Assembly: GCA_032622095.1 (NCBI GenBank)
Contig: CP136061.1
Span: 265,960,790 to 266,024,789 of the forward strand
Direction: 5' to 3'
DNA from: Siphonodentalium dalli
Lineage: Eukaryota; Mollusca; Scaphopoda; Gadilida; Siphonodentaliidae
DNA length: 64,000 nucleotides
Within the stretch, counting starts at the first letter, position 1. Each line of letters begins with the position of its first letter. Shown piece by piece: positions 11,380 to 23,602 of this stretch. A program made the translations under genes and the position numbers. The notes beneath the pieces were generated by a model. That model made no database searches. It saw only the letters and a program-made list of their open reading frames with translations, and was not told where the DNA came from.

Positions 11380-12065
11380 TACAATGTACTGACGAAAATA
11401 GAAACAAAAACAAATTCGGGGACTATATTTTCCGTCGACGACTCGAGCGCGCAATACTGTCGTATACGGTTGTTAAGCTTCTCAGCCAACAATGTAGCTG
11501 TGTGCATTTCAAAGCTTCTGTTAAGGATTTTGATTTGTTAAAAAGGTATAAAGCTCTAGTTTTTTCATGTGATATACAAGATCTTCAACTTGTTATGTTG
11601 GGATATAAGATTTTATGAAACTCGTTTCATAAATTTGATTCACAACTCGTCTACGACTCGTTGGTAATCAAATTTACCAAACTCGTTTCATAAAATCTAA
11701 TATCCCAAAATAACTCGTTGGAGAAACTCTATATTCACCAGATATTTTTTTGAAACGTTTCAAATAGCCTACAGTTATAATGAAACAGTATATGTTGACC
11801 TATTTTAATCAGAAATCGTCACACAAACGAGGAATTACCTATTTTATTTTTAGGTCTGCAGGCTATATACATGTATAAAAACTTAGATTATGCTATTTTT
11901 ATCGACGGCGGATGTACAGATTACAAAACACTGATATAATATGCGCATACCTGTATAATATTATTATTACCTGTATAATATTATTATTACCTGTTTAATA
12001 TTATTATTACATGTATAATATTAGTATACAAACCAATTATATTGGCGATGCCATGTGTTTTGTGG
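11380..12065. other. Intron sequence; no repeat family recognised
   Basis: Near 11590-11720 there is an imperfect inverted repeat around ACTCGTTTCATAA. At 11945-12030 there are four copies of a roughly 20-bp ATATTATTATTACCTGT motif. Confidence 0.5.
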
Positions 12066-12072
12066 TGATTAA

Positions 12073-12485
12073 CCCTTTACCCAACAAACCGGCCAAAAAC
12101 GCCCAAATAAAGCTTCAACAGCCTAAAATATCTTCGGTCTGTCTCAATAACACCATACAAATATGGATATCATTGGAACCGGTTCATTGACCACATTGTG
12201 ATGGTTACAGTTATGCCCTGTGCCAATGCATTCTCTTATATATGCGAGTCGACCATAGGTCGCCTCGCATATATAAGAGAATGAATTGGCCTAAAAAAAA
12301 TCTTTTTTTAAAACTTTTTACCATTTTTTACTTACAACAATTTTATAATTTTTTCTTACATTTTTATCATTTTTAATATGTTAAATTGTTAAGCCAATGC
12401 ATTCTCTTATATATGCGAGGCGACCTATGGTCGACTCGCATATATAAGAGAATGCATTGGCACAGGGCCGTTGTTGGGTAAAGGG
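12073..12485 (+). mobile_element. Hairpin MITE (d), TTAA-flanked
   Basis: TTAA at 12069-12072 and 12486-12489. Hairpins at 12222-12290 and 12393-12461. Inverted ends CCCTTTACCCAACA and TGTTGGGTAAAGGG. Confidence 0.88.
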
Positions 12486-12489
12486 TTAA

Positions 12490-13680
12490 TCCGTACCCAC
12501 GTAAGCTCAGAGTGGATCACCGCGAAAGAATCACCGTGGATCCTAGCGATCCATAGTTGGCTTAGTTGTGCCCCTCGGCGTTTACTGTTTGCTTATAGCA
12601 CACTCTTTACCATTGGATACATGTACCTCAACTCCGCCAGTAATAAGTATTACCACCAATGTAAGACTTCGCCCACAATCACAACCTCAACAACAGCATG
12701 CTTGATGTATTTAAGAGACGGTGCCACTACACATATCCGCTCGCGATCACCGCGGTCACCGTCTACCATACAAAAAAAAACAATTACTTCCTCAAACAAC
12801 AACATCGCTTTTAATTCATCAGCAGCTAAATGACAGGGGGGAGGAGCCGCACTAACTTTAGTTTGGTAACTTGTGCTCCGATCCCCTGTTAACCCAGGTA
12901 TTACAAAAAATTGTGTCATGTAAAAAAATGTGGGTCACAATAAATACGCTCAAAACAAACTAGATTTCCTTTACTGGATCATAACGTACATTAAATGTGG
13001 AGACGCACGTTTTTGCATAAATCCAGCCAAAAATGACAAGATATATTCAACAAAGAATTTCTCTGAATCTATCTGGTGAGAACTCTTGAATTTCACATAT
13101 CACCATCTTCATTGTATATAGAATTTGAGCTGAGCAATTATTAAGAGACGGTAACAAAAATGGATTTTAATACATTAGAGAGCTTGAAAATATTAGGTTT
13201 TTTTTGTCCCTTCCAGTACCAAGAACTGCTAGAATAATTAATAATTTCACAAACACTCTAATCACCAAATAACTTATTGTCTTGGTTCTATTGAACGGAT
13301 GCTTCATTTGTATCATATTGGTCAGTTAGATTGTTAATTACATAACATAGCATCACACCCCATATGTGTACGAAACTGTATAAAGCAGTCACAAATATTT
13401 CCGCCCAATGACAACAAATGGTGATATGCAGTGTGATATACTCAAGCAGGGATCAATCAATGGAATTAGGCCACAATTCAACGAGGTGGTCAGCTTTAAC
13501 TTGATTTTGATACCAAGACCCAGAACTCTCGGTTTCTTCCTGTCATTTTATCTGCAAATGACTTTCAAGTTTTGACTCATTTCTTCATATAATTATATTA
13601 ATTAATTATACCTTATGTTCATAATTTGTTACCTGAATTCGATACAATATCACAGTTACTCGGTTTAATTCGACGCCTGA
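12490..13680. other. Intron sequence; nothing recognised
   Basis: A 120-codon frame at 12471-12833 starts in the MITE end, is low-complexity and has no family match. No other feature seen. Confidence 0.45.
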
Positions 13681-13684
13681 ACAT

Positions 13685-14060
13685 TACGCAGCCTGTTCTC
13701 CCAAAAACCCGCACATTACATGCTTATAATACAACTTATTTTAGGTATACAATCTGCTTAGAATCGCCTCATTTTGAGTCGAAAATGTGCTGAAAATGGA
13801 TCGTTTTAGTCACATTATTGACTCACAATAAGGCGATTCTAAGCAGATTATGTGCGGACAATGATACAAAAAAGCCGACTCACAACTTTTCAGGTGTACG
13901 CTCTTTAACATGTGTTTTCACTGTGGCCCGCGCCTTTAAACGAAATAACGGGTATGATTCCATTATCTGCTGATTTCAGAATCAAATAATCACATGATGT
14001 ACATCTTTCACAGTATAGGTCGATTATGTCCGTATTTGTGGGAGAATATGTTGACATTAT
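13685..14060 (+). repeat. Interspersed repeat family D, copy ending just before exon 4
   Basis: Shares with 7920-8290 the start CTCCCAAAAACCCGCACATTA, TCATTTTGAGTC, GGCGATTCTAAGCAGATTAT and the end GAATATGTTGACAT. It ends about 40 bp before receptor exon 4. Confidence 0.7.
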
Positions 14061-14101
14061 GAGCTGCTTTAATTAAATATACATTTTCTTCCCACATGCA
14101 G

Positions 14102-14211
14102 ATCTGGGAGGATCCACGGATGACGTGGGATGCTGGCGAGTTTGATGAACTCAGCTTTTTATTCTTCGACGAGAAGACAATGTGGAGGCCTTCGGTGGCT
14201 ATCAGCAACGA
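14102..14211 (+). CDS. nAChR-like receptor exon 4 (110 bp, ligand-binding domain)
   Basis: The acceptor is CCCACATGCAG ending at 14101 and the donor is GTATGT at 14212; length is 110 bp, the size typical of exon 4 in nAChR genes. It starts in phase 0 and ends with two bases (GA) that are completed by the first G of the 527-bp exon. The product begins IWEDPRMTWD and ends MWRPSVAISNE. This corresponds to the conserved W-x-D-x-R-L-x-W-x-P segment and the loop-A region W-x-P-D-I-x-x-x-N. The loop-A Asp is replaced by Ser (WRPSV), an unusual change that may affect ligand binding. A copy of interspersed repeat family D ends about 45 bp upstream of the exon. Confidence 0.88.
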
Positions 14212-14389
14212 GTATGTATATAATGGCAAGATATCCTCGTTCAAATAGGTTCATATTTGACGTATTAAAAAAAAAACGCCATATTAGTGTTATTTGAATC
14301 TGAATTACGATATATATGAACATAGATGGGGCACGAAAACAGTCTATACTGAAAGAAGACCACATGGGCGTATACCCGTTATTCGATTG

Positions 14390-15060
14390 AATGGCACGGA
14401 CCGCAGTGAAACCACATTATAAAGAGCATTTATTTGATAAGTCGTGTCGATGAAAAAAATAATTATATTAAATAATGCCAATACGGGCCTATTTCGCATG
14501 ACGTGCATCAAATACGCCCGATACGAACTTATTTTTATATGAATACGCTCATATACGACTATTTTCGTGGCCCATTTTGGTTAATTCAGAGCGTAATTCA
14601 GATTCAAATAATGCCGATATGGGCGTATTTGGGTTTCTGAAATACATTAATAAGGACGTATTTTCATGAAAACATGCTGCAATTGGTCCTAAATGTTCAC
14701 ATATATTCACAGTGGACTTATTTTGTTCTGAAAAGCGGCTTAAAATAGGGTTTATTTTAGGTTCATAATCGGCGTAGAATCGCCGCAGTTTAACTCCATA
14801 ATAACGTACTGAAATTGGGAGCGTTTTAGTGCCATTATCGACTCATAATTACTTGTTATATGTTCATTTATGGGCGGACAATAACAAGAATAAACCAACC
14901 CACGCCTTACCAGATGTACGCTATATAAAATGTGTTTTCACTGAGGCCCGCGCCATATAACGGGAATAACGGATATAAGTCAATAATAATCCAATATGAA
15001 CCTATGCGAATATTATAGGTCGATTATGAACATATTTGCGCGAGGATATGTTGGCGTAAT
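14390..15060. repeat. Family D-related degenerate repeats
   Basis: Repeated motifs such as TACGGGCCTATTT, CTGAATTACG and GAGGATATGTTGGCGT resemble family D in both orientations. The best-preserved copy is about 14690-15060. Confidence 0.5.
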
Positions 15061-15549
15061 GGATGTTTAACTTTAAGTGTTATATTAATATGTCTATTCG
15101 GCTTACCTGCTCTCTAATAATGGACGTTTAACTTTAAGTGTTATATTAATATGTCTATTCGGTTTACCTGCTCTCTAATAATGGACGTTTAACTTTAAGT
15201 GTTATATTAATATGTCTATTCGGTTTACCTGCTCTCTAATAATGGAACTTTAACTTTAAGTGTTATATTAATATGTCTATTCGGTTTACCTGCTCTCTAA
15301 TAATGGAACTTTAACTTTAAGTGTTATATTAATATGTCTATTCGGTTTACCTGCTCTCTAATAATGGAACTTTAACTTTAAGTGTTATATTAATATGTCT
15401 ATTCGGTTTACCTGCTCTCTAATAATGGAACTTTAACTTTAAGTGTTATATTAATATGTCTATTCGGTTTACCTGCTCTCTAATAATGGAACTTTAACTT
15501 TAAGTGTTATATTAATATGTCTATTCGGTTTACCTGCTCTCTAATAATA
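15060..15549 (+). repeat. 61-bp satellite array, 8 copies
   Basis: Eight head-to-tail units of 61 bp (motif TTTAACTTTAAGTGTTATAT). The copies differ at only a few bases, so the array is young or homogenised. Confidence 0.97.
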
Positions 15550-15880
15550 AACAAGTGACAGTAATAGTGATAAAAATCTTTGTTCCAGTATGTCACACAT
15601 AGTTTAATTTATAACGCGCCACTTAATTATCGATTCAATGTGCAATTTGGTTGATCAGAATACACAAATTTTTGGCAATTAATCTAGTGTCATGTTTGGT
15701 CTGTTAGTATAAATATTCGGCAATTTTCAAAATTCGACACACAGCAAAGTACGCGAGAAAGATCAACGGTGTTTCAGTATTCAAAATAAATTCCTTATAT
15801 AAAACTTCACTATTCAAAATAAATTTCTTATATAAAATGCGGCTCTACTCGAAAACCCGATGTATGCTTCATTATATGAA
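15550..15880. other. Intron sequence; short doublet only
   Basis: A doublet of ATTCAAAATAAATTCCTTATAT occurs at about 15779-15837. Otherwise nothing recognised. Confidence 0.5.
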
Positions 15881-15883
15881 GTC

Positions 15884-16066
15884 AGTCGCTTTCGGCGCTT
15901 TCGGCGCGATGCGCCGAAAGCGCCGAAAGCGACAAAAAGTGCGCCATTAGTAACGCGCCGAAAGCGCCGAAAGCGACAAAATGTGCGCCGATCGGCGCAC
16001 TATTTGGCGCTTTCGGCGCATCACACCGAAAGCGACAAAAAGTGCGCCGAAAGCGCCATTAGCAAG
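15884..16066. repeat. GC-rich palindrome cluster (GCGCCGAAAGC)n
   Basis: At least nine occurrences of GCGCCGAAAGC or its inverse, plus several AAAGTGCGCC motifs, in 180 bp within AT-rich DNA. They can pair as nested hairpins, for example around GGCGCGATGCGCC. Confidence 0.9.
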
Positions 16067-16289
16067 TGGCCGTAATAGGATTCCATAGGATCTATATTCC
16101 AGAAGCTCCATGTATATGGACATTCGAACTGTTTTCTTTGATTGGTGTGCATTACTCATCCAGCTGTAATTTCGGTTTTGTGAAATAAAATTAGGTAAAT
16201 GACTCATCTGTTGTAAAATATAGAGATCAGAGTACAAATTTCCACCAAACAAAAACGAGGCTCATTATGCAATAACGACACAACACTGC

Positions 16290-16650
16290 GTGCTCTTATT
16301 GGGTTTATATAGGTCATAGTTAAACATATCCTCGCACAAATAGCTTCATGGTCGACCTATAATATTCGCATATGTTCCTTTTGGATTATTTGACTCTGAA
16401 ATAAGCCGAGAGTTGACTTATAACGGTTATTCCGTTTCAAGGCACGGACCACATGCAGTTAAATCACATTTTAAAGAGCATACATCTGGGAAGTCGTCAA
16501 TTGGTTGGTTTATTAGTGTTATTGTCCGCCCATAATGAACTTATAATAGGTTATTATGAGCCGATAATGGCACTAAAACACTCTCATCTTGCATTTTCAG
16601 TTCATTATGGACTGAAAAGGCGATTATATGACGATTATGAACCTTAAACA
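16290..16650 (-). repeat. Interspersed repeat family D, inverted copy
   Basis: Contains ATATCCTCGCACAAATAG, ATTATTTGACTCTGAAATAAG-like and CATTATGAGCCGATAATGG motifs, the reverse orientation of the copy at 14690-15060. Confidence 0.55.
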
Positions 16651-16658
16651 ATATCATA

Positions 16659-17119
16659 TGTGACCCGCCATATCAAATCCAGTCGGAAGTCGGGATTTTT
16701 TTTACCCTGTGCCAATGCATTCTCTTATATATGCGAGTCGACCATAGGTCGCCTCGCATATATAAGAGAATGCATTGGCCTAACAATTTCTTACAATTTT
16801 AATAATTTTTTCTTGTATTCTTTAACAATTTTATAATTTCACCCATACAGAGCCCCAGACAAACATGAGCAGACGACACTCTTCTATATGCTTCTATATA
16901 TGTGTGGGGCTCCCTGCAGGGTAATGGATGTTTTTTATCTTATGTCCTAAAAATTGTCAGAAACATTTATTTAAAAAAAATGATAAATAATTGTTAGGCC
17001 AATGCATTCTCTTATATATGCGAGGCGACCTATGGTCGACTCGCATATATAAGAGAATGCATTGGGACAGGGTAAAAAAAAATCCCGACTTACGACTGGA
17101 TTTGATATGGCGGGTCACA
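16659..17119. mobile_element. Hairpin MITE family 2 (i), TGTGACCCGCC termini
   Basis: Inverted ends TGTGACCCGCCATATCAAAT and TTTGATATGGCGGGTCACA enclose the same pair of 69-bp hairpins (16711-16779, 16998-17066) as the TTAA elements. The spacer carries the GGGGCTCCCTGCAGGG insert. A TA dinucleotide flanks both ends. The termini are unrelated to CCCTTTACCC. Confidence 0.88.
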
Positions 17120-17745
17120 TATTATAAGCCGATAACTTGCTAAGTTTCGGAAAAACAGACTGCATAGTTGTACATGCGTTCTCTTTCCATTTATAAAGGG
17201 GCGTCGAGTAATTCTTAGTGCAAATATATTTTTTATTTCCAAATACAAGTTTGAGTTAGGGATGGAAACAGTGAGAAGATAGTGTTAGGGATAGCAAGAG
17301 ACAGAGAGAGAGATATATATAGAGAGCGGGGAGGGTGAGAAAGTAGAAGACATGAGGGGGGGGGGCAGATGAATCGTGAAATTATGACAGTTGTGAAATG
17401 ATGACAGTGGTGAGGAGTTTTCAATAATTGAGTTGTGTGATAAAATTATGCTGGTCTATATTAATATGCATGCGTCAGGTACCATGTTAGGGGGTCAATC
17501 ACAATGGTCAATGCCTAGTTCAATGGTCTTCATTGTGAATATCGCAGCATCCTTCATGTGTAATCATTACATGTGTATACAGGATAATAACAAGTGAGTA
17601 ACATACAAACATACAATTTTTGTTGTTCTCATAATATATATGTCTGTACTGCATTAAATATTTGTTTGTTTGTTTTCGATTCGATTCGAGCGATTCTTGC
17701 GTCTGATGTGCTAAATCACTCGGCAGTTATCCCTTAAAGGGCCAC
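17120..17745. other. Intron sequence; purine-rich tract
   Basis: A GA-rich stretch near 17255-17375 including a 10-G run. No gene seen. Confidence 0.5.
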
Positions 17746-17747
17746 AA

Positions 17748-17932
17748 GGTACTCACATCCCGTGAGTCAATGTGCAAATGTGTAGAAAATAATTAGATTT
17801 AAAAATTCGGAATATAATAGCTCTGAGCTTTGAAGGGTGGATTCCTTGACTCAAATCAAATATTATTCACACCCGAAGCAGAATAAATATAGTAATTTAG
17901 GGTTGTTAAATCGGACAGACTACCTTTAAATT
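17748..17932 (-). mobile_element. MITE family C, partial copy
   Basis: Contains AAGGTACTCA at the left, CTCTGAGCTTTGAAGGGTGG inside and GACTACCTTTAA at the right, matching the family at 3950. The middle is deleted. Confidence 0.55.
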
Positions 17933-17939
17933 TCTACTA

Positions 17940-18457
17940 ATAGTCGATTTGTATTGCGTTCTCGGTATCCATACCATGCATGTGCAGCTATACACATATA
18001 CAAAGATGTATTCTACGCATTGTAGTTTATACACGAATCCCCACTAATGATTCAGTGATCAATAAAAGCTCCCTGTGTTCATTCAATTCCGTATTCGCCA
18101 GCCGAAAGTACAATACGAAGTGAGTCGGATTGGCTCACAATGCGACCAGAATATCAAACCGCGCTCTTCGCTATCATCCCATAGAGTAGCATCTAAATAT
18201 TCAATTCTCTATATATCAGCCATGATAAGTGGATCGATTCAGAATCATTATTCATGTCTTTGAAACCCTGCCAACTCATAAAAGAGTATTGTGTGCCGGT
18301 TGTGTGGAACCCGAGTGGGGAAACCTTTTCGTGGAATGTATTCTATATATGTGAAGAATTTATACTTCCCGCGAATCTACGGGACAGACACGCGGCGCAA
18401 ATTTGTGAAAATCTAAATGGGATGATTGAATATAACTATTTCATTCAGGCTGAGTGT
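17940..18457. other. Intron sequence; nothing recognised
   Basis: Frames at 18075-18263 and 18254-18466 have no family match and no exon-like borders. Sequence ends at the left duplication breakpoint. Confidence 0.45.
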
Positions 18458-18560
18458 GCTGCGTGACATAATTCATCTCTCTATTCACCATGACTGCATA
18501 TAACAAACCGGCTGAAAATGATCCTCATATCGTTTAGTCGGGGACGTGATTACATATAGA

Positions 18561-18706
18561 ATATACGCATATATAGTGTTTCTGAATGACAAATTTAATC
18601 CACGAGTGGGATTGGCGATTTACACCACGAGCTTCAGCGAGTGGTGTAAATCGCCAATCCCACGAGTGGATTAAATTTGTTATTCAGAAACACTATGCGT
18701 ATATTT
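18561..18706. repeat. Long hairpin, about 65-bp arms (repeated at 24544-24689)
   Basis: Left arm includes AGTGTTTCTGAATGACAAAT and GGGATTGGCGATTTACACCA. The right arm is its inverse. The loop is about GAGCTTCAGCGAG. The end motif ATATACGCAT is also inverted. Confidence 0.92.
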
Positions 18707-18710
18707 TGTT

Positions 18711-18876
18711 TATGCCACGATCTTTACAATGCGATGGATAAACACTTTTCCGTTCAAATTGTATGGAGAAAGTTTAATCCACTCTGCGAAGATTATGCCA
18801 CGATCTTTACAATGCGATGGATAAACACTTTTCCGTTCAAATTGTATGGAGAAAGTTTAATCCACTCTGCGAAGTT
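18711..18876 (+). repeat. 83-bp tandem doublet (repeated at 24694-24859)
   Basis: Two copies starting TATGCCACGATCTTTACAAT at 18711 and 18794. A 27-bp doublet (CGTAACTATCCAATTAACTC) lies further on at about 19078-19134. Confidence 0.93.
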
Positions 18877-19184
18877 TAATCAATAGTAGGCACGTTTAAT
18901 CAACAGGTGTTGATTAAATGTAAAATTTAAACAGATGGCTTTATTTATATATTAAGATAGGCGATCGTGGTATAAATGGGTCTTCTTTGGTTGGGGTATC
19001 CAATTTAGAATATTCAACACCACTGTAAACCAAAAAAAGTTGCACCCCCCTCAACATTTTCCAACCGATACCTTGAACGTAACTATCCAATTAACTCCCC
19101 CTACAAACGTAACTATCCAATTAACTCCCCCTACAATTGTGACTGGAAGTATAGGAAAATATTCGAATTTTGGAATTCGGATTT

Positions 19185-19295
19185 TAAAGGGGTACTGTAC
19201 ACTAAATCTGGCCATTTATGGGACAATCTCCTATTATAATCAAGAGAATATATGCAACAAATGAATGTATTTGAGCCATGAAGGAGAGCAAAATA
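19185..19295 (+). mobile_element. Foldback family F, single-arm fragment (also at 25168-25278)
   Basis: AAAGGGGTACTGTACACTAA, then GGCCATTTATGGGAC and ATATATGCAACAAATGAATG, then GAGCCATGAAGG. This is the same left arm as in the element at 40512 and in the satellite at 47.8-52.0 kb. Confidence 0.85.
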
Positions 19296-19299
19296 CACT

Positions 19300-20740
19300 C
19301 ATGTTTTATTATTACGTCTGCTGTACCAGAATATTTACAATCGCACATTAATTCGCGCTGTGGTACGTGAATGCAGGGCTTTGGTTGGTCGAAATTACGT
19401 CACATGGCGTCATACACCCCCCTATTTGTTTCCACATCGTGCAGACACAACTTGCAACGAGCTAGGAGAATATATATAAAACTATGGTATGCCTTGCAAA
19501 CATTTCAATGGCCGGCTCTTGTAGAGCTTCCATGCTCAAGTCGCCAAAAACCGGTAGATAATTTTCACGATGCTTGTGTCATACGAATGATTGTGATTGC
19601 ACATATATTTTTTTTATTTTGCCTAGTAAGCTGAAAATTAACATTGAAAATTTTGACTAATTTGGTGTCAAATTGCACAGAGCGTCTTTAAACATCAGAG
19701 ATTGTGTTTATTTCGTGTAATAGGTGAGCGGCAGAGACCCCAACAAATTTGGTTTAATATACCCACCGTACTTAAGGACAAATTTGGTATCTTTGGAAAT
19801 GTGAGGATGTAGGCTAATTGATATGAACTACAATCGGATCTGAAAGTGGTGCGGTTGTCATGGAAACGGGCCCCCCAAAAGTATTGTCACTATCGACGGT
19901 ATTGTCAATAAATGCCATCGATCGAATAATGAAAGGCTGCATTTTTCAACATTCATTTTCATTTTAAGTCAATTCTGGTTTAATGGTATAAGGACGATAT
20001 GTGAACTCAGCTGAACGTTCCTATTGGAGATATGAGTCCGGTTGGTGGTTGGAACGCAGTTTTTGGGTAATTTTAGGGTTTTTTAGTGAGAAAATTGTGA
20101 TTTTTGGAATCGCAGTGCTGGTTGAGAACAACACACTATCTAATGGACTGTGATATGTCATTTTGAAGATCTTGATGTGACCTACCCGGTTAGATGGTTT
20201 ATATGGTTGGGCGTTGACTTGGTTGTCATGGAAATGATTCTAATATTTCGGAATAAATGTGTGTATAATTCCTTGAAATTTCATGAAAAGTATATCGATA
20301 CAAACCGACAATCTACTACAACAATAGTATTGACCGTTATAACATTCCCTAGATTGTTCTAGACTACATCTACTTTCTAAAGACCAATGTTGGTATTTTT
20401 TTTAATGTTATTTTGAATAAAAGTTCCATTTTCTTCAACAAAATTGAACGAGGTGCTCAAAATATGTTAATATTCTAATACTTTCAATTTAGTGATGCTG
20501 ATTGGATTAGAACATTGGTGTTTATAATTGAAATGCCAATGGCGATATCAGAATTATGTACAATAAGTTGATGACAATGATGGACTACCAATGTGTTCAT
20601 GTACAACAAATACGCTGCGGATTAAATTTGGCCATGTGATTTTGACTGCGAGAAACATTCAACAAATTGCAAGAACTCTGAATGAGTTTACTGGATTTTT
20701 GTCGCGGTCCAAATCCCATGACCATGTTGAATCAAGCGTT
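19300..20740. other. Intron sequence in the duplicated unit (also 25283-26723)
   Basis: Frames at 19371-19634, 20150-20362 and 20591-20818 have no family match and no exon borders. No other structure recognised. Confidence 0.45.
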
Positions 20741-20744
20741 GCTC

Positions 20745-21230
20745 TACTATATATTTTGGGGCATTATTGTCGAGACAACTCCACCATGCTTAAAATTGAG
20801 ATAGAAATACTGAGGTGAAGTAATTACATTACATCTCATGCAAGAAATTGTTTTCCAAATCGAAGATGGCGGCCAAAATGGCGACCGAAATTTGAAAACA
20901 AGTCTACATTTCTTTCCTTTCTTACGATGGGCGTTATTGTTTCGCGATTTCTATCCACCATTACATGTTGATATGGAATAGTGATGATGAACTATTCATT
21001 AGTTTTTGGCAATTTATACTAACAGCCAAGATCGCTGCTAAATTGGCGGCTAGAAATTGAAAAGAAATCGATATTTTCACATATTAATTTAAACTTTTTG
21101 TCGTAATATGGGTATGTGTGGACGAAACCTTTCATAAACCATCTACTAGTTCAACTTAAAGGTATCAAAACGCATAACATAGCTCGTATCCTTCTGGAAA
21201 GATGAAAAACCACAATTAATATCGCGATGT
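20745..21230 (+). repeat. Motif-rich repeat family H (also at 26728-27213)
   Basis: Closely related to 57945-58340. Shared runs include TTGTCGAGACAACTCCACC, CGATGGGCGTTATTGTTTCG and ACATGTTGATATGGAATA. Contains AAGATGGCGGCCAAAATGGC, a doublet of ATGGCGGCC-type motifs. Confidence 0.85.
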
Positions 21231-21339
21231 GGCATTTCGAAATCCAGTCTCCACTTAGCGCCGATAGCGTAGGTGCGCCGAATAGTTATATGAGAACAAT
21301 TACCTGATAACAGATTCTGATTTGATCACTCAATCCGTG

Positions 21340-22192
21340 TTCTATACTGATACACAATATACACCCACCTATCATGCAGTAACATCCATGTACTATATAT
21401 ACTGATACAAAATATGCACCCACCTATCATGCAGTAACATCCATGTACTATATATACTGATACACAATATACACCCACCTATCATGCAGTATCATCCATG
21501 TACTATATATACTGATACACATTATACACCCACATATCATGCAGTAACATCCATGAACTATATACTGATACACAATATACACCCACATATCATGCAGTAA
21601 CATCCATGAACTATATAATGATACACAATATACACCCACATATCATGCAGTAACATCCATGTACTATATACTGATACACAATATGCACCCACCTATCATG
21701 CAGTAACATCCATGTACTATATATACTGATACACAATATACACCCACATATCATGCAGTAACATCCATGTACTATATACTGATACACAATATACACCCAC
21801 CTATCATACAGTAACATCCATGAACTATATAATGATACACAATATACACCCACATATCATGCAGTAACATCCATGAACTATATACTGATACACAATATAC
21901 ACCCACATATCATGCAGTAACATCCATGAACTATATAATGATACACAATATACACCCACATATCATGCAGTAACATCCATGTACTATATACTGATACACA
22001 ATATGCACCCACCTATCATGCAGTAACATCCATGTACTATATATACTGATACACAATATACACCCACATATCATGCAGTAACATCCATGTACTATATACT
22101 GATACACAATATACACCCACCTATCATACAGTAACATCCATGAACTATATAATGATACACAATATACACCCACATATCATGCAGTAACATCA
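21340..22192 (+). repeat. 51-55-bp satellite array, about 16 copies (also at 27323-28175)
   Basis: Unit contains CACCCACCTATCATGCAGTA, CATCCATGTACTATA and ACTGATACACAATATA. A 320-bp higher-order repeat is visible (21611-21930 repeated from 21931). Minus-strand open frames through it are repeat artefacts. Confidence 0.95.
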
Positions 22193-22245
22193 ATGCACGC
22201 ACGGAATTTAATCTCGATATTTCTTAGACTGAGTATCTATCTATA

Positions 22246-22636
22246 TGTGACCCGCCATATCAAATCCAGTCATATGTCGGGATTTATTTTACCCTGTGCC
22301 AATGCATTGGCCTAACAATTTGTTATCATGTTTTTTGAATAAATGTTTCTTGCAATTTTTAGGACATAAAATAAAAAAACATCCATTACCCTGCAGGGAG
22401 CCCCACACATATATAGAAGCATATAGAAGAATGTCGTCCGTTCATGTTTGTCTGGGGCTCTGTATGGGTGAAATTATAAAAAGAACAAATTATTAAAATT
22501 GTACAAAATTGTTAGGCCAATGCATTCTCTTATATATGCGAGGCAACCTATGGTCGACTCGCATATATAAGAGAATGCATTGACACAGGGTAAAAAAAAT
22601 CCCGACTTACGACTGGATTTGATATGGCGGGTCACA
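22246..22636. mobile_element. Hairpin MITE family 2 (j), one hairpin collapsed (also at 28229-28619)
   Basis: Ends TGTGACCCGCC and GGCGGGTCACA. The right hairpin is intact (22516-22584) but the left is reduced to the 14-bp palindrome GCCAATGCATTGGC (22299-22312), as if the hairpin had been deleted between its ATGCAT boxes. Confidence 0.88.
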
Positions 22637-22639
22637 TTT

Positions 22640-23265
22640 GTAACCTTAGAAATTAAATGTCCGTGTACTTTTAACCTTAGAAATGTCTGTATACATTTAA
22701 CACTAGATATTTGGTCAGTTGGAATGTTTTATTACATCACAGTTATTAGCCTTCCTCTGACCTGTGCCAAGTCTATCGGAGTCTGGTATCTTAAGGAGTT
22801 CGGAAACGCATTCCAATGATAATTTAAAACCATTTTTGAATGGTTTAAGTGATTCAGCCTCAAGATGAGACAGATTGTAGTATATACTCGTGGTGCTTAT
22901 CAAATAAGCGCATCTACAGTGATAAACTATTATATTGGTGTTGATTGATATATTGATGCACCATTGTTGACTTTGTTGTGTGATATTACCACATCACAAT
23001 TAAAGTTATCTACTGAAGACCTACCAGCTCGTCACTTACCGCTGGACTATCACATTGGCCCAGGTTGTTGTCATACCCCATTATGTAACAATTTGTTAGA
23101 TGGTGAAGAAGTTAATGACGTAAACAATGGAGTCACCCGATGAATATAATAATATCACCGAATTAATGCGCGAAACATGAAACTTGAATCGTATAAAACA
23201 ATTGATTGCACTGTTAATGCGGTTCATTAGTTGTTTCTGTGAAACGTGTGATTCACATGCCAATG
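22640..23265. other. Intron sequence; nothing recognised (also 28623-29248)
   Basis: Short doublet of CCTTAGAAAT near 22645-22685. No gene or repeat family recognised. Confidence 0.45.
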
Positions 23266-23269
23266 TAAT

Positions 23270-23419
23270 GGTAGATATATTACGGTTTAAGTAGACAAAA
23301 TAGTCCCACACAAATATGGTAGGTATATTACGGTATATAAGTAGACAAAATAGTCCCACACAAATATGGTAGGTATATTACGGTATAAGTAGACAAAATA
23401 GTCCCACACAAATATGGCA
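23270..23419 (+). repeat. About 49-bp tandem repeat, 3 copies (also at 29253-29402)
   Basis: Units contain GTAGACAAAATAGTCCCACA and AAATATGGTAGGTATATTAC. Lies 180 bp upstream of receptor exon 5. Confidence 0.93.
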
Positions 23420-23602
23420 ATTATTTGGTAAATTCATTATTTATGGACCGGTTTGACCCGATTCTGATATTATGTGACCAGTCTGTGTTGTAGGCGACAC
23501 AATTATTATTGAACACGTATTTTCTCCAATTTACAAGAATCTTGCAAAAACTGGTATCAAATCTGTGAGAGCTTTACTCAATCCGTGTTTTATATTTTAC
23601 AG

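Noticed and set aside
12471-12833. 120-codon plus-strand frame
   Set aside because: It starts in the MITE terminus, is low in complexity, has no family match and no exon borders.
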